A stretch of DNA of 64,000 nucleotides from Limnephilus marmoratus (GCA_917880885.1 OU862931.1:14891337-14955336); one strand, 5' to 3'. Shown: positions 1 through 11,494, counted from the stretch's first letter. The notes: generated by a model from the sequence alone, not told the origin. Program-made: numbers and translations.

Positions 1-285
1 ATAGAAGTCGCTGAAAACTTATCCAAAGCATAGTCCCCCTCGGCACAGGATCTCCGAGTGAGGCGGACTACGAATATATTTTCTATTTTACATATATATA
101 TATATACCTAACATGTTTCATATAAAAATGTAAAAAATAATAAATATATAGTTACTAAAAGTAAAAACCCTGAAACGGGTATCCTTCCCAGTTGGACAGG
201 CAAAGTTTCATTGTGTAATGTTTTGTAATATATATGCATATATAAATAAATAAATAAATAAATAAAAAAAATTAAAAAATGAATA
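1..285 (+). repeat. LINE 3' end fragment with stem-loop and AAATA tail
   Basis: This is the 3' untranslated end of a non-LTR retrotransposon, cut off at the window edge. It carries a CCTC...GAGG stem-loop at 38-63 (loop contains GCACAGG) and finishes in an (AAATA)n tail at about 243-266. The block around 165-230, including AGTTGGACAGG at 190-200, reappears inverted at 26565-26700, which confirms it is an interspersed element. No reading frame of the element is left here. Confidence 0.7.
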
Positions 286-299
286 AATCAACATCCAAA

Positions 300-471
300 C
301 TTTCCTTTACCCTATCTCATTCGTTTCTTCTCTCCCATAATGCAATCTCCAATGTACAATCTCCTCTCTCGTACAACATGTCTACCCTAGAAGGGGGTGC
401 CATAGTCACCCACTCGCTCTGAATAGTTGGGACTTGTGCGGTAATCACATAACTTTAAAAAAAAACAACCT
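300..471 (+). repeat. Degenerate SINE-A body and A-tail
   Basis: A pyrimidine-rich stretch followed by GGGACTTGTGCGGTAATC and a run of A (462-470) aligns in order with the body and 3' end of the better preserved SINE-A copies at 14505-14812 and 60650-61060. The tRNA-like head is missing and the copy is strongly diverged. Confidence 0.5.
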
Positions 472-925
472 TGAACTTTGTCTGACATTGAGACGACATT
501 TTATAAAAGGACTGCGATGATTTTTACTATCAGTTTTTTTTTATTAGACTGACATTTTTAATTAAATAAGAGTTCGGATGGATTGTTCAATTTGGTCATA
601 TCTTAAGAAGTCCATATATTATTCTCGTCGTCTTTGTATTAAAATCAATTACGTTATGTGAAAGTTCTACTCCGTGTAATCGCAATATTTACTTGTGGCA
701 GCTGCTACGTCTTTCAAGGAGCGTTTGACAATGCCTTTTGAATGTGAAACAGCTGCCACTCTTAGAAATAAATTGTTCTAGCAGAACTTTATAAAATCGC
801 TTCAAATTTGACGTAAGATATTGTAGTCATTTTCAAACCTTTTTTTTTAAGTTACTTAATTTGTTAGTTATTAAGTAAGTTTTGATAAAAACAGTTTTGT
901 ACCTTCATTTATAACAGTGTTTTTT

Positions 926-1101
926 GGGGTAAAAATTTCTTTAGCACCGTTGGGATTTGAAATTCGATGAAATGAAAAATAAACACACAGGATTTAGCCT
1001 GCGAGAGAAAGAGATAGTATAATCGGTCTCCTCTGTGTGCGGTGCTTCGTAGCCTCCCCACTCTTGTTTACTTTAGTTTTCTGAAGGTTTCACTTCTACC
1101 G
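926..1101 (-). repeat. MITE-A copy
   Basis: Complete or nearly complete MITE-A in minus orientation. Shared landmarks are TTTAGCACCGTTG at the left, GCGGTGCTTCGTAGCCTCC in the middle, and AGGTTTCACTTCTACCGC at the right. The family's two ends are imperfect inverted repeats (GAAGTGAAACCTTC against GAAGTTTTCACTTC), which suggests a non-autonomous DNA transposon. The next copy starts only a few bases downstream in the same orientation, so this is a head-to-tail pair. Confidence 0.75.
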
Positions 1102-1569
1102 CTTGTGATTTTGAAGTGAAAATTTATTTAGCACAGTTGTGATTTGAAACTCGATGAAACGAAAAAGAGACAAACACATACATCTATAGGAATTAGCCTG
1201 CGAGAAAATTAGATAGAATAATCGATCTCCTCTGTGCGGTGCTTCGTAGCCTCCCCACTCTTATCTACTTTAGGATGGGTTGTTTCAAAAAATTTGAACA
1301 ATTCATCAAATATTTTAAGTTAATTTTCACATTCAGTGTATGGTCTATTCGAGTTCTGTTATTCTGTCATTACAGGCCATGCTTCATAAAACTGAAATAA
1401 TCACAGAACGTCAGTAGAACTTTCACTAAACTTGAAAACGATGATATTTATACATAAAATAATAAACAACTTTTTACCAAAATACTTCTCAAATAAAATT
1501 ATATTCAACAAGGACATTCACAGACATAACACAAGGACGTGCAAGGAAATCAGGCTTTAAAAAAAAGAC

Positions 1570-1703
1570 AATGCGAATACGCAGAACAATTTACTGTACA
1601 AATAATGAAATTATGTAACACGCTACCAGAAACATTAAAGTCCACACCAATTGAAAAGTTCAAGATGTATTGTAGGAGCTACATAAAACTACATAAAATT
1701 TAG
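1570..1703 (+). pseudogene. LINE C-terminal coding remnant
   Basis: A short frame ending at the TAG at 1701-1703 reads LCNTLPETLKSTPIEKFKM near its end. This fits the extreme C-terminus of Jockey/CR1-type reverse transcriptases, where a 'YN.LP..L+...' motif is followed by 'FK++...WL'. Similar ends occur at 17399-17584, 40747-40932 and 4664-4849. Nothing upstream can be read as the rest of the protein. Confidence 0.45.
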
Positions 1704-2045
1704 TTTAGTTTAGAAATTTTGTAAACTTAAAACCCCTTGGAAGCCAAGAACAAAGGTGCGAAAATTTGGCTTCCCGAATTTTGCTTAAATATCCGTATAA
1801 ATAGGAAAATGAACTGACATTGTTATTTTTACATAAACCTGAATAGACATCCTACGTGAAAAAACACATTTCAAAGGTGATTGATAATAAATAAATACCT
1901 TTATATGCATTTGAAAAAGGAACAAAAATGCTAAAACTCACGACTTTTCGGTTTTCGACAGCGATCTGAAGTCACAGATAAATTAATTACAAAAATTCTA
2001 GAGTTGCCACATGAATGAATTTTTTTACCCTACGTATTGGTGCAA

Positions 2046-2099
2046 GCGATTTTGACCTTGTTTTCATACAGTTTCTTTATACATAAGGGTCAAAATCGC
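2046..2099. other. Perfect 12-bp inverted repeat
   Basis: GCGATTTTGACC at 2046-2057 and its exact complement GGTCAAAATCGC at 2088-2099 are separated by 30 bases. It lies inside the 980-bp nested element and may be part of that element's internal structure. Confidence 0.6.
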
Positions 2100-2669
2100 A
2101 CATAAAAAGTTTTTTTTTTAAATTTCATAGGGGACACCGGTGTCCCCTTGGCCTCCCAGGGATGTACAAATTACAAAAATAAAAAATTAGTAAAAAATAA
2201 AATTAACTTCAAACATTTGATGAATTGTTCAAATTTTTTTAAACTAACCATTCAGTTTTCTGGAGGTTTCATTTCTACCGCGTGTGAACTGCTTTAACTT
2301 ATAAATTGCTGTATCGGTGGACTTTTAAACAAAGTAATTAAATAATGAGCCTGGTTCTTCAAAAAATATAAAACATTTCAATAACTACTACCCTTTCACT
2401 GTTGGGTAAGCGTTTGTAATTAAAATTTATCTTAGTGTAATTAACATACCGCTAAACCAGGCACAACAACCGCATCATAAGATAAATACGCTTGTGTGAA
2501 ATTGATGAAATATGATAAATTATAAAAATATACATATAGGCATTATAAAAATATACATATAGACAGGCATGCTTTTTCGATTGTAATTTTCCTAAACAGT
2601 TAAAGTATTCGGTCCGTAGTTTTTCATACGGATTTATTTCATGTGCTGTAATTTTTCGTATTAAATAAA

Positions 2670-2968
2670 AAATCACTGTAATCTTTATCTTTACTAAGTA
2701 CGAAATTAAGTCGCTCACGATGTATGTGCGCTTAGATCTTTTAAATTACGACTGATTTTCATGCGGCTTTCACCAATAGATAGAGTAATTCATGAGGAAG
2801 GTTTTTAGGTATGAAATTTGTCAAGGTTTGGTGTAAATTGGTTGAAATGCATAATATATCTGGCCAGGCGGCAGCGGGCAGCGTGACGTGGATTTGATTT
2901 AACAGATGGCGTTGGTTATAAAGATTTCGTTAGCCACAGCAACGTGTGGCCGGGCCTGCTAGTGTATT
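2670..2968 (-). repeat. Family E interspersed repeat
   Basis: Reverse-complement copy of the sequence at 32810-33110. Both begin (on the element strand) with ACTAGCAGRCCCGGCCAC, continue through the CCCGCTGCC and ACCTTCCT.ATG blocks, and end near GCGCACATACA and TACTTAGTAAAG. The opening resembles widespread arthropod non-autonomous repeats that start CTAGC.GACCCGGC. No coding capacity is visible. Confidence 0.65.
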
Positions 2969-4454
2969 ATTATAAAACAAATAAAAAAACTTATTTCCAC
3001 TTTAATTTTATTGACCGTAACCGGTTTCAGCTCGTTAAAGCCATCCTTAGACTGGCGTAGGCTAAGAATAATTTGTAATATGTACCAGTGTAATATTATA
3101 TTCATATTCATGATATATTATAATGAAATTCCACCATGAATAAGGAACTCAAGTGAAAAATAGTCTGGCTTTAAAAAAATATGTTCATATAGACCAATAA
3201 ACGCTGATTCTGAATATATAATAATATTAAACGCAGAGTTTCAAAAAAATTATTAAAAAGTCCATTTTTAATCGGGTCGTAAAAACACGCCGTCAAATTG
3301 TCGTCACCGTAAAGACATCGTATGGGAATGTATGATATGACACAAGTCATCGTATTAATTTATTCGTTTATTTACGTACTGTTTATAGAGATTTAGTTGT
3401 TGTGTTTATGGAAACATTATTTAGGCCTAAATAATGTTTCTAAAATAAAGAATCTCTTATTAGTTTATCTCTATTATTGAAAATATTCAAAAACTACTGC
3501 CCAAAAAAATAGTAATGCTATTTCAATGGAGAATACTTCGATCAACGGAATTCAAAATGGCGGCAGTAGATCAGCTGATTGCCCGATCCTATACTAATTT
3601 TTCAGGAGTGATGATGTCACACAATTCACCATACATACGGTGGTTTTCGGGGGGTCTTGAAAAATTAAAACTTTGACAATTATTTTAACTATTAAAACTA
3701 ACTCTAAAAATAAAAATAAAACTGCAGTTATTCATGTTAGAAGGTCATTATTCATAAAAAAAAATTGGACTGGAGTTCTTTATTGTCAGATTCAAAAATA
3801 GAAATATTAAACAATCACTGGCCAAAACTAAGCCAAAGGCCAAAGATTTTTCCTTGCAAAAATAAGAAATTACGTAAAATTCAAAAAGAACAAATAAACA
3901 ACCGAAGACATTTTATTATGGGAATTTATATAACCTCATTAAATTTTTTTCAATTTATAATATTATCAAGCCATCTATTATGAAAGAAACTCAGTTTACA
4001 TTTCAGATGCAATCTAAAAGTTTCCATTAAAATTGTAATCAAATAACATTTTTTGCATTCGACCAGAATTGAATGGAGATTTCATAATAATTATTTTTCT
4101 GATCGAATTTCAAATCGACTTGTCTACTGGCGGTAGATCAGGCAGCCATTTGAAAATAATTGGGAATTTTTAATCAAAATCATAATTAAGTGAAATGATG
4201 TGCAAATATTGGTTTAGAAAGAGACTCGGCGTATAGATACCGTACACAAGTATTTTAATTAAATTGTTATATGTTAAGAGTATAGATAATAATACATCTT
4301 CTTGAATTGAAACTTCTTTGTGGTGGTTAAACAATTAATTCCAAGAATTAAAGTATTATAATATATATAATATATTTCCTGATTTTTATATATATAATAT
4401 TTAAAAATCAAGAAAAATTTATACTTCCAAAAAAATCGTATGACTTTTTAGGTA
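2969..4454. other. Unassigned AT-rich stretch
   Basis: I see no gene here. The segment at 3020-3060 (GTAACCGGTTTCAGCTCG followed by a CATCCTTAGAC block) has the look of an 'ACCGGTTTC...CATC.TCAGAC' motif I associate with arthropod transposon ends, but no partner copy is present. The 72-codon frame at 3765-3983 has no recognisable motif. Confidence 0.4.
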
Positions 4455-4663
4455 CATATCCTCAGTGGCGGACTAAGGGGGGGGCGAGGGGGGCGGTCCG
4501 CCCCGGGCCCCCGGTCCTGGGGGGCCCCCAAACGCCTCCATGTTCCCTTGATCAAATCCTAAACAAGGCTTTACAGCACCAGGAGACTGTAAATATGTTT
4601 TTCTCATTTTTTTTAATTTCATTTTTTGGAAGAAGCACTTATTAAGAATGCTCTCACCATTTT

Positions 4664-4849
4664 TTAAAGAAAAAATTCAAAAAATTGACGGAAGTAGAAT
4701 ATTTTATGTGAAAGCGTTTGAAACAGTTTGCATTTTGAATTATCCTTCAGCCAAACTTTGAATGCGTTTTTCTTGAAACTTTTTAACACGTTTTTCAACC
4801 TGGTTGGCAACATATTATACAAACTATACATCCGATTTGCATGCACCAA
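4664..4849 (-). pseudogene. LINE-like C-terminal fragment in hAT arm
   Basis: A 61-codon minus-strand frame contains YNMLPTRLKNVLKSFKK followed shortly by KVWLKDN. This is the arrangement seen at the C-terminus of Jockey/CR1-like polymerases. A diverged inverted copy of the same DNA sits in the right arm (about 6225-6310), so it was in place when the arms were duplicated. It may be a captured LINE fragment or a chance resemblance. Confidence 0.35.
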
Positions 4850-5039
4850 TTCTTAAACTGTTCGAAAATCCAGTGTCTCCATGTAGGTGAATTTTGATAT
4901 TTAAAAAAAGAAGAAGTGGTGGACCAGCGAATTTTATTTGCGATTTTTTATGATAAATTTTCATCGTTCATAAAAATAAAGATAAAATAGAAGGGGGCCC
5001 TTTATACAACCAAATAATCCCTACATGATGTCATAGTCA

Positions 5040-5895
5040 GGACCGGATTAAACATGTCGGGGCCCCTAGGCAATGAACATCTCGGGGCCCCTTTACCATA
5101 GGGGCCCCTAGCTGATGCGTGGCTCTTAGGCAGTGGCCTATACTGTCTTGTGGACAATACGGCCCTGCCAGGGCTGGCTTAAACATGTCGGGGCCCCTAG
5201 GCAATGCACGACTGGGGGCCCCTTTACCCTAGGGGGGCCCTACCCAATGCGGGGCCCCTAGGCAATGCACGCACGGGGCCCCTTTACCCTCGGGCTCCTA
5301 GGCAGTTTCCTACACTTCTTATGGATAATACGGCCCTGGCTATAATGACTGGATTTCCGAAGGCAGTGACCTACACTGCCTTATCGACAATACGGCCCTG
5401 CCAGGGCTGGATTAAACATGTTGAGGCCCCTAGGCAATGCACGTCTCGGGGCCCCTTTACCCTACGGACCCCTACTCGATGCGGGGCCCCTAGGCAGTGG
5501 CCTACACTGCCTTGTGGAGAATAGGGCCTTGCCAAGGCCACCTTAAACATGTCGAGGCCTCTAGGCAATGCGAGTCTCGGGGCCCCTTTACCATAGGGGC
5601 CACTAGCTGATACTTGGCCTCTATGCAGTGGCCCACACTGTATTATGGACAATACGGCCCTGCCAGGGCCGGCTTAAACATGTCGGGGCTCCCAGACAAT
5701 GCACGTATCGGTGCCCCTTTGCCATATGGGCCCCTAGCTGATACGTGGCTAACTTATGGACAATACGGCCCTGCCAGGGCCGGCTTAAACATGTCAGAGC
5801 CCCTAGGCAATGCACGTCTCAGGGCCCCTTTACCCTCGGGGCCCCTACACAATGCGGGTCTCCTAGGCAGTTGCCTACAGTTGTCTTATGGATAA
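5040..5895. repeat. 131-bp GC-rich minisatellite
   Basis: The phrase TTAAACATGTCGGGGC recurs with its core (AACATG) at 5051, 5182, 5415, 5546, 5677 and 5788. The spacings are 131, 233, 131, 131 and 111 bp, so the unit is about 131 bp with one missing boundary and one shortened unit. Each unit holds several GGGGCCCCT palindromic blocks, CTAGGCAATGCACG, and an ACAATACGGCCCTGCCAGGGC inverted repeat. Open frames across it on both strands (for example 5204-5524 and 5371-5652) come from the repeat and are not genes. Confidence 0.85.
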
Positions 5896-6646
5896 TGCGG
5901 CACTGACTATAGTGACTGGATTTTCGAACAGTTTAAGACTTGTTGCATTTTTTTTACTATCTTAGACCCTTTGCATAAGGTTATTTTATCATTATTGATA
6001 ATGTGGATAGTAATAAAATAGGCAAGTAATTAAAAAGATTTAGAGGCGGACTAACGGGAGGGCTGAAGCGGTGGCCTCTGGTTCTGTCGGACCAGCGTAT
6101 TTTATGAAAATTTTCAGCGTTCATTAAAAAATATACGAGGTCCCTTTATAAAAAAAAATCCCTATGTGGTGCCATAGTAACAAGATTTTCTAACAGTTTA
6201 AGACTTGGTGCATGCCAATCGGATATATAGTTTTTTTATATGTTGTCAACCAGGTTGAAAAACGTAGTTTCGTGAAAAACGTCTTCCAAGTTTTGCTGAA
6301 GGATAATTCAACACACAAGCTGAATAAAACGGTGTCATATAAAAAATGATGTATCTACGTCAATTTTACGAATTTCCTTAATACGTTAGGTGATAGCATT
6401 ATTAACAAATGCATATTTTAGAAAATTAAATTTTTAAAAATGTCATTTTTTTAAAGTGCTCTGGTGCCTTGTTTAAGATTTGATCAAGGGAACACGGAGA
6501 CGCTTGAAGGCCCTTTAGGATCAGAGACCCGTGTGAACTGAATAAAAATCTTGTAAAATTACGTCAACCTTTTCAACTAGGGGGGGGCCTCATTCAGCTT
6601 TGCCGCCCCGGGCCTCTGACGGACTTAGTCCGTCACTGCATATCCC

Positions 6647-7226
6647 CACTATTTTTCGTTAATGTGTACGTTATGATCGATGCACTTGGTGAGCCGTGGC
6701 ACTAGGTCCTTGACTCCCTTATCGCAGAACTTCGCCGCCAAATATGCCATCATAATATGACTTCTCCCTCCGCGTCCTACTCGGTCTCCAAAGGTTTTCC
6801 GACCAAATGTTGCTTCAGGTGAAGAAAAAGACGCAATTCATGTCAGTGTTTGCATTTTTGATTCCGGAGTTAGGTGTTCTTGCCTCAACCCAAAAAACTT
6901 CGCCGTGGTTGGAAAAATCGAAAAAAAAGAGGTCCGAGCGCTTTCCATACGATTTTTCTCTTCGGCATTTTGGGAACCCAACGAGTACGCAATATGCATA
7001 CGCCATTTTTCCCTCAAAATCATTTGTGTGGTAGACTTATTGACGTCTGGGATCAATTGTGATCTTACGAACTTCAACAGGGCGGACTCCCTCTTAGTTG
7101 AGAAAGCGAAAAATTGAGCTCACTTCGCAGTCTGCGAGATTCGTCAGAGGATCGTCGATCGCGAGCGGACGCAAAGATCGCACTGAAGCACTTACCAAGC
7201 CGGATCACCACTCGTTTTCAAAGGAA
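6647..7226. other. No recognisable gene
   Basis: Several 62-79 codon frames overlap on both strands between 6807 and 7117, with no dominant frame and no motif I recognise. The DNA has a more balanced composition than its surroundings, so it could be a decayed element or an old exon. Confidence 0.35.
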
Positions 7227-7290
7227 ATTGCTACATGCTAATATAGACATATTTTGAAATCGCTACATGCTAATATAGACATATTTTGAG
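7227..7290 (+). repeat. Short direct duplication
   Basis: GCTACATGCTAATATAGAC occurs twice with the same flank, about 35 bp apart. It may be a target-site or replication-slippage duplication just upstream of the LINE at 7340. Confidence 0.6.
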
Positions 7291-7339
7291 AAATAATAAT
7301 TAGCCAACCATACTTGCAAATCTTGAGATTTTAGATTTT

Positions 7340-9605
7340 AGAATGTTGGATTTGATTTCTGAAATAAGACAAAATTGAAAAAACGTATTTATTATATAGT
7401 AGTTCTATTTTCACATAATCTAATTGAAATTCCCCGAGCAGACAACAGTATAAACATTTCCTCCATTTCCGTTTGCAAGGAACAAATAGAAAAAATAATT
7501 AATAATATCTCTTGGTCATTGAGTGAAGGATATGATAAAATACCATCTTATTTTATAAAAATGTGTATTAAGGAAATATCGTTGCCTCTAGTACTACTTT
7601 TTCAATTATCTTTGAAAGAAGGCGTATTTCCAGATCGATGGAAATGCGCTCTCATTATGCCCGTATTCAAATCCGGGTCTAAGAACGACATTCAGAACTA
7701 TCGTCCTATATCAAAATTGCCGATCTTTAGTAAGATTTTTGAAAAAATTGTTCATGAGCAACTGTACGACTGTGTTCAGTCAGTAATAACTGAAAATCAA
7801 CACGGCTTCATGAAAAAATGATCAACTGTGTCCAATCTTGCAGTATTCACTGAATTCATTTCAAAATCAATGGATAAAAGAATCCAAGTGGATACAATTT
7901 ATACAGATTTCTCCAAAGCATTCGACAAAATTGACTATAGTTTACTCTTATCAAAACTATTAGCTTTGGGAATACATGGTGATTTGTACCGATGGCTAGT
8001 CTCCTATCTTGACGGACGATCCCAGTTAATAGCAGTGAATGGCTTTAATTCTGAAATTGTCAATGTACCATCAGGTGTCCCCCAAGGGTCTCACCTGGGA
8101 CCGTTGCTTTTCACTATATTTATCAATGACATTGTAAAATGCTTTAAGCATGCTAAAGTCTTACTCTTTGCAGATGATTTGAAAATATTTCTATCTATCA
8201 ACTCTATTACTGATTGCTATAAACTTCAAGAAGATCTTAATAGACTTAATAATTATTGTACTGTCAACTATCTCCACATGAATACAGCTAAATGTTATTT
8301 AATAACCTTTACAAAAAACAAAAAAAACCATCGAACATGATTATCGTATTACTAACAGCCAAGTGCTTAAAAAAGTCTATCAAATTCGAGACCTCGGTGT
8401 TCTCATTGATAGCAAAATTTTGCTTAAGGCACATATTGATATGATTGTTAAGAAATCCTTGGGCATGTTAGGATTTTTATTCCGTGTTGGAAAGGAGTTC
8501 ACCAATATCCAAACACTCAAAATATTATATTACTCCTATGTTCGTAGTCATCTTGAGTATACCTCTCCTATATGGAATCCTCTCTATAATATATACACAA
8601 AACACATAGAAGCTGTCCAAAGAAAATTTGTACATCACTTGAACTTCAAAAGACATGTGCGTTATTGTGACACGGACAGCTCTATAAAACACTATGGATT
8701 CAAAACTCTAAAAAGTAAGAGAGATATTACGGATATGACTTACTTACATAAAATCTTGAATGGTCATATTGACTGTCCGGCTCTTTTGTCATCAATTAAT
8801 ATTAGAGTTCTGAGTAAGGAAACTAGGGACAAGTCATTGTTTCATGTCGGAATTGCTTCAACTAGTCTCAGGCAAAATTCTTTCTTATTGAGAACTTGTA
8901 ATCATTATAACAAAAAATGTATCGATGCTGATATCTTGTCATGTACTTTAAGCTCTTTCAAACATATATTTAATGGAGCCTTATAATAACCAATTCATTA
9001 CCAAATACTCGTAGATTAATTCACTTCAACAAAACTTAATAATTATTACCTTACTTTTTATGTTTTTTTTTTTTTTTTTTTTTAATTTAAACTAATGTAA
9101 TACGTGTATGTGTATATACGTACATGTGCGTATATATAATATTTTTCCACTTTAAGTCTGGTGTTTTTTTTTAATTTTTTTGTTGTTGTTTTATAAATGT
9201 TTTATAAATATTTTTTTCATTTTTTTTAAATAGCTATAAAACTGGCACACTGTATTTTACTATTTTTTTGTGAGTACTATCACTTTAATTTTATCTTACT
9301 TTCACTTGTTTTTTTTATTATTAATGTACATATTTTTTCTCGATCCTACATCTAGTGTTTTTCAGTTTTCATCATTATTTTTAAATAGTTATTTTTTCTA
9401 CTTTCATTGTTTTTTTATCTTATCTTATCTGTATCTTTTATGTATCACACAGTATTAGACAGTATATACCTATAGTCTATGTTTAGATTGTTTATATAGT
9501 TCCTATCTCTGTAATATTAGGCAAAAAAAGTTAATAATTATTGACTTTTTTTTTATTATTTGAGCATGATGGGAACATTTGTTATTAGGTTGTAACCTAA
9601 TTATT
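7340..9605 (+). pseudogene. 5'-truncated LINE: reverse transcriptase pseudogene
   Basis: Codes for the RT and C-terminal part of a Jockey/CR1-superfamily LINE. Readable frames are 7375-8340 and 8363-8986. Motifs in order: NYRPISKL, TDFSKAFD, SGVPQGSHLGPLLF, LLFADDLKIF (the catalytic YADD-type site) and RDLGVLIDSK. Two lesions are visible: an in-frame TGA at 7819-7821, where the intact relative at 46901-49861 has arginine, and a frameshift in an A-rich run near 8318-8330. The N-terminal endonuclease is absent. The 3' UTR is extremely T- and A-rich and runs to about 9605. It belongs to the same broad family as the intact minus-strand LINE, but is diverged from it. Confidence 0.9.
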
Positions 9606-9608
9606 ATT

Positions 9609-9790
9609 ATTTATTTATTTATTTATTGTTTCTTTACACTGTAGGTAAAAATGTTTACAATACAATTTGTTACCTCACTAGGACAAGCCTGTGTTGAGGT
9701 TAACAATAATTATACAAGTTAACAAAATAACACAAAATTATACAGATTTTGAAAGAACAATATTGTTGTATTTCTTACAGATTGAGATTA
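9609..9790 (-). repeat. LINE 3' end with stem-loop (minus)
   Basis: Read on the minus strand this is a LINE 3' UTR: stem-loop CCTC..CACAGG..CTAGTGAGG at 9673-9699, then an (AAATA)n tail at 9609-9630. It matches the organisation at 1-285, 17818-18030 and 44166-44250. No coding part is retained. Confidence 0.65.
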
Positions 9791-10655
9791 TGGGTACCCA
9801 GTACCCACTAAACTGATGGCGCTAGGTAGTACATTAATGTAGACTTTTAGGGTGACCATAGTTTTGAGATCTGATTCAAAATAAAATAAAGTATTTTTTT
9901 GTTTTGTTTTTAAGATTAAGTTGTAAATAATAAATATATGTATATAATTTAACATGCTATAGATTTGGCAGGAGGAAGATGAAAAAAAAAACAGTTTAAA
10001 CAAAAATAAAAATTATTATAATTTATTGTTTTGTTTAATGCATGTAATGTTATTAACCTGTAAATGTTCCTAATAAAATAAAATAAAAAATAAAAACACA
10101 GTTAAAATATAAGCAATTAAATTAACTTCGTGAAAGTTACACCTTGTTACTGGCTGCTTTTGCGATGGGGTGCTGAGACGCCCCGGGGCGATAAACTCCT
10201 CGCCCCCGCTCTAATAGCGACAGCCGACTTCAGGCACACCGGACCTGTCCACAACTACTATCTTCTGTGGTACGTGCTCGAGTTCGAGATAGCCGCAAGC
10301 TCGGGGTGTGACCAGGAGCATGCTTGAGAGAATAATTCTTGGAGAGACCAATTCATTAATGAAAGCGTGTTGCGAATTGCACTGATTGAACTTTAGCCCG
10401 TTGTACAGTATTGTTAAACTGGATTTTCACAATGTTGTCTTTTCAATGTTCACCCAATATGCTGCCGTTTATATAGACATGATTATTTTTAAACTCTTAA
10501 TTTTTTTTTAATTTTTTTTTGCCCATGATGTTAGGCTCTTGAACAAGACAATACAAGTGTTAATTTTAATTTCGCTTTAATTAATTGCAAGTTACAGAAG
10601 GAATATTTCTAGTAAAACATAGTTTGTTTTTAACAAATTATTGGAAAGCACAAAG
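9791..10655. other. Mostly unassigned; GC-rich block at 10130-10327
   Basis: Around 10020-10100 there is a plus-strand A-rich tail (TAATAAAATAAAATAAAA) typical of a LINE 3' end. The 65-codon frame at 10130-10327 sits in a GC-rich patch in otherwise AT-rich DNA. Its product has no recognised motif, so it could be a relic exon or transposon 5' region. The rest shows nothing identifiable. Confidence 0.35.
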
Positions 10656-10661
10656 ATTTTT

Positions 10662-11065
10662 TTTTACATTAGTTCTTCACAGGAGGCCCTAAAGTCTTTG
10701 GGGATGCTGTGTGGAGGGTATTTTCAGGGAAAGGAAGAAGACGAAGGTCTGAGAATGAAAAAGGATTGGGTGAAGGGTGGGCAGGAATTTGAGGATCAAT
10801 ACTAGGAGTGACGGACTATGAATCCATCCCTCCCACTGCGTTGCACGGCAATGGGCCAAGAGAGTCCGTCTGGAGAGACCTAGGTTAGGTCGCCCACAAC
10901 GCAGTAGGTGGGAAAATGTATTGGCCGCCAAAACCTATACAAACCTCACCCATGAACCCGGGTACCCCTGCTAAGTCAACAAACATAGCGATCCATATGA
11001 GATCATAGGAGTATTGGTTATCCAATATATGGTTCCCAGGGCGGCGGCATACCGGCCTCCCAATT
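10662..11065 (-). repeat. SINE-B copy
   Basis: Minus-strand SINE with its A-tail at 10662-10670. Element-strand order: ...GGATAACCAA-type block, ACCCGGGTTCATGGG, GTCCGTCACTCCTAG, then CCTCCACACAGCATCC and a GGCCTCCTGTG...CTAATGTAAA end. That final block is shared with the LINE copies at 28552-29135 and 58629-59225. The tRNA-like head is not recognisable here. Confidence 0.7.
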
Positions 11066-11494
11066 TGAAGTTTCTTAGGAATACGTAATTTCAAAGTTAA
11101 AAAAAAAAACAGAAAGTTGATTTTGAAAAAGCAAATATAAAAAAAGCCAAAATATGGCAAATATATTTTATTCGAAGTGGAGGGTTCCATGACAGTTGAT
11201 CCGCCAACAATTGGACCCCGGCGTACTTATATGCAGTCCGTTTAGGGAAAATATGGTATTCGTTTGATATTCGTACCAAATTTTAATTAGTGATATTTTT
11301 AAGTCGGTTTTACGTTTGAAATTGGTAAATAATACAAAAAAAAAATAGTAAAACATCATTCCGGGGGGCCAACTTTCGGCGAATCAGCTGTCGCGTCACC
11401 AAAGTAGAGTTAGATAGAACCTTCAAATCTACTATCTACACATGGTTAAAAGATATATAAAAATATCCAATTATTTATAAACAAGGCTCCTTAT

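Larger units (their letters stand above)
1274..2253. mobile_element. 980-bp inverted-repeat element nested in MITE-A
   Basis: The ends are inverted repeats of about 55 bp: the left begins GATGGGTTGTTTC and the right, read in reverse, begins GAATGGTTAGTTT; both then share AAATTTGAACAATTCATCAAA. Only a 2-bp AG duplication is visible at the MITE-A target, so the superfamily is uncertain. Inside lie a LINE-like C-terminal remnant (1570-1703) and a 12-bp perfect hairpin (2046-2099). Confidence 0.65.
1108..2290 (-). repeat. MITE-A copy split by a 980-bp element
   Basis: Second member of the MITE-A tandem pair. Its left part (1108-1273) stops after CTACTTTAG and its right part resumes at 2254 with AGTTTTCTGGAGG, exactly the continuation found in intact copies. 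The intervening 1274-2253 is therefore a later insertion. Confidence 0.7.
4463..6638. mobile_element. Foldback non-autonomous hAT-type element
   Basis: The left end CAGTGGCGGACTAAG (4463) and the right end CTTAGTCCGTCACTG (to 6638) are inverted copies. They are flanked by 8-bp near-identical duplications, CATATCCT (4455-4462) and CATATCCC (6639-6646), as expected for hAT. Beyond the termini, roughly 400 bp of each arm is inverted and diverged, for example the block around 4780-4860 against 6190-6300. The centre is a GC-rich 131-bp minisatellite. A block at 4910-5035 recurs in direct orientation at 6080-6185. No transposase is visible, so the element depends on one made elsewhere. Confidence 0.75.

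Noticed and set aside
3020..3060. Possible transposon-end motif (ACCGGTTTC...CATCCTTAGAC)
   Set aside because: No partner copy or boundary in the window.
5204..5895. Overlapping 64-106 codon frames on both strands
   Set aside because: They are products of the 131-bp GC-rich minisatellite and carry its repeats, with no protein motif.
6807..7117. Cluster of 62-79 codon frames on both strands
   Set aside because: No frame dominates and no motif is seen; likely composition effects.
7227..7290. CRISPR-like direct repeats
   Set aside because: Only two copies, eukaryotic transposon context; simple duplication.
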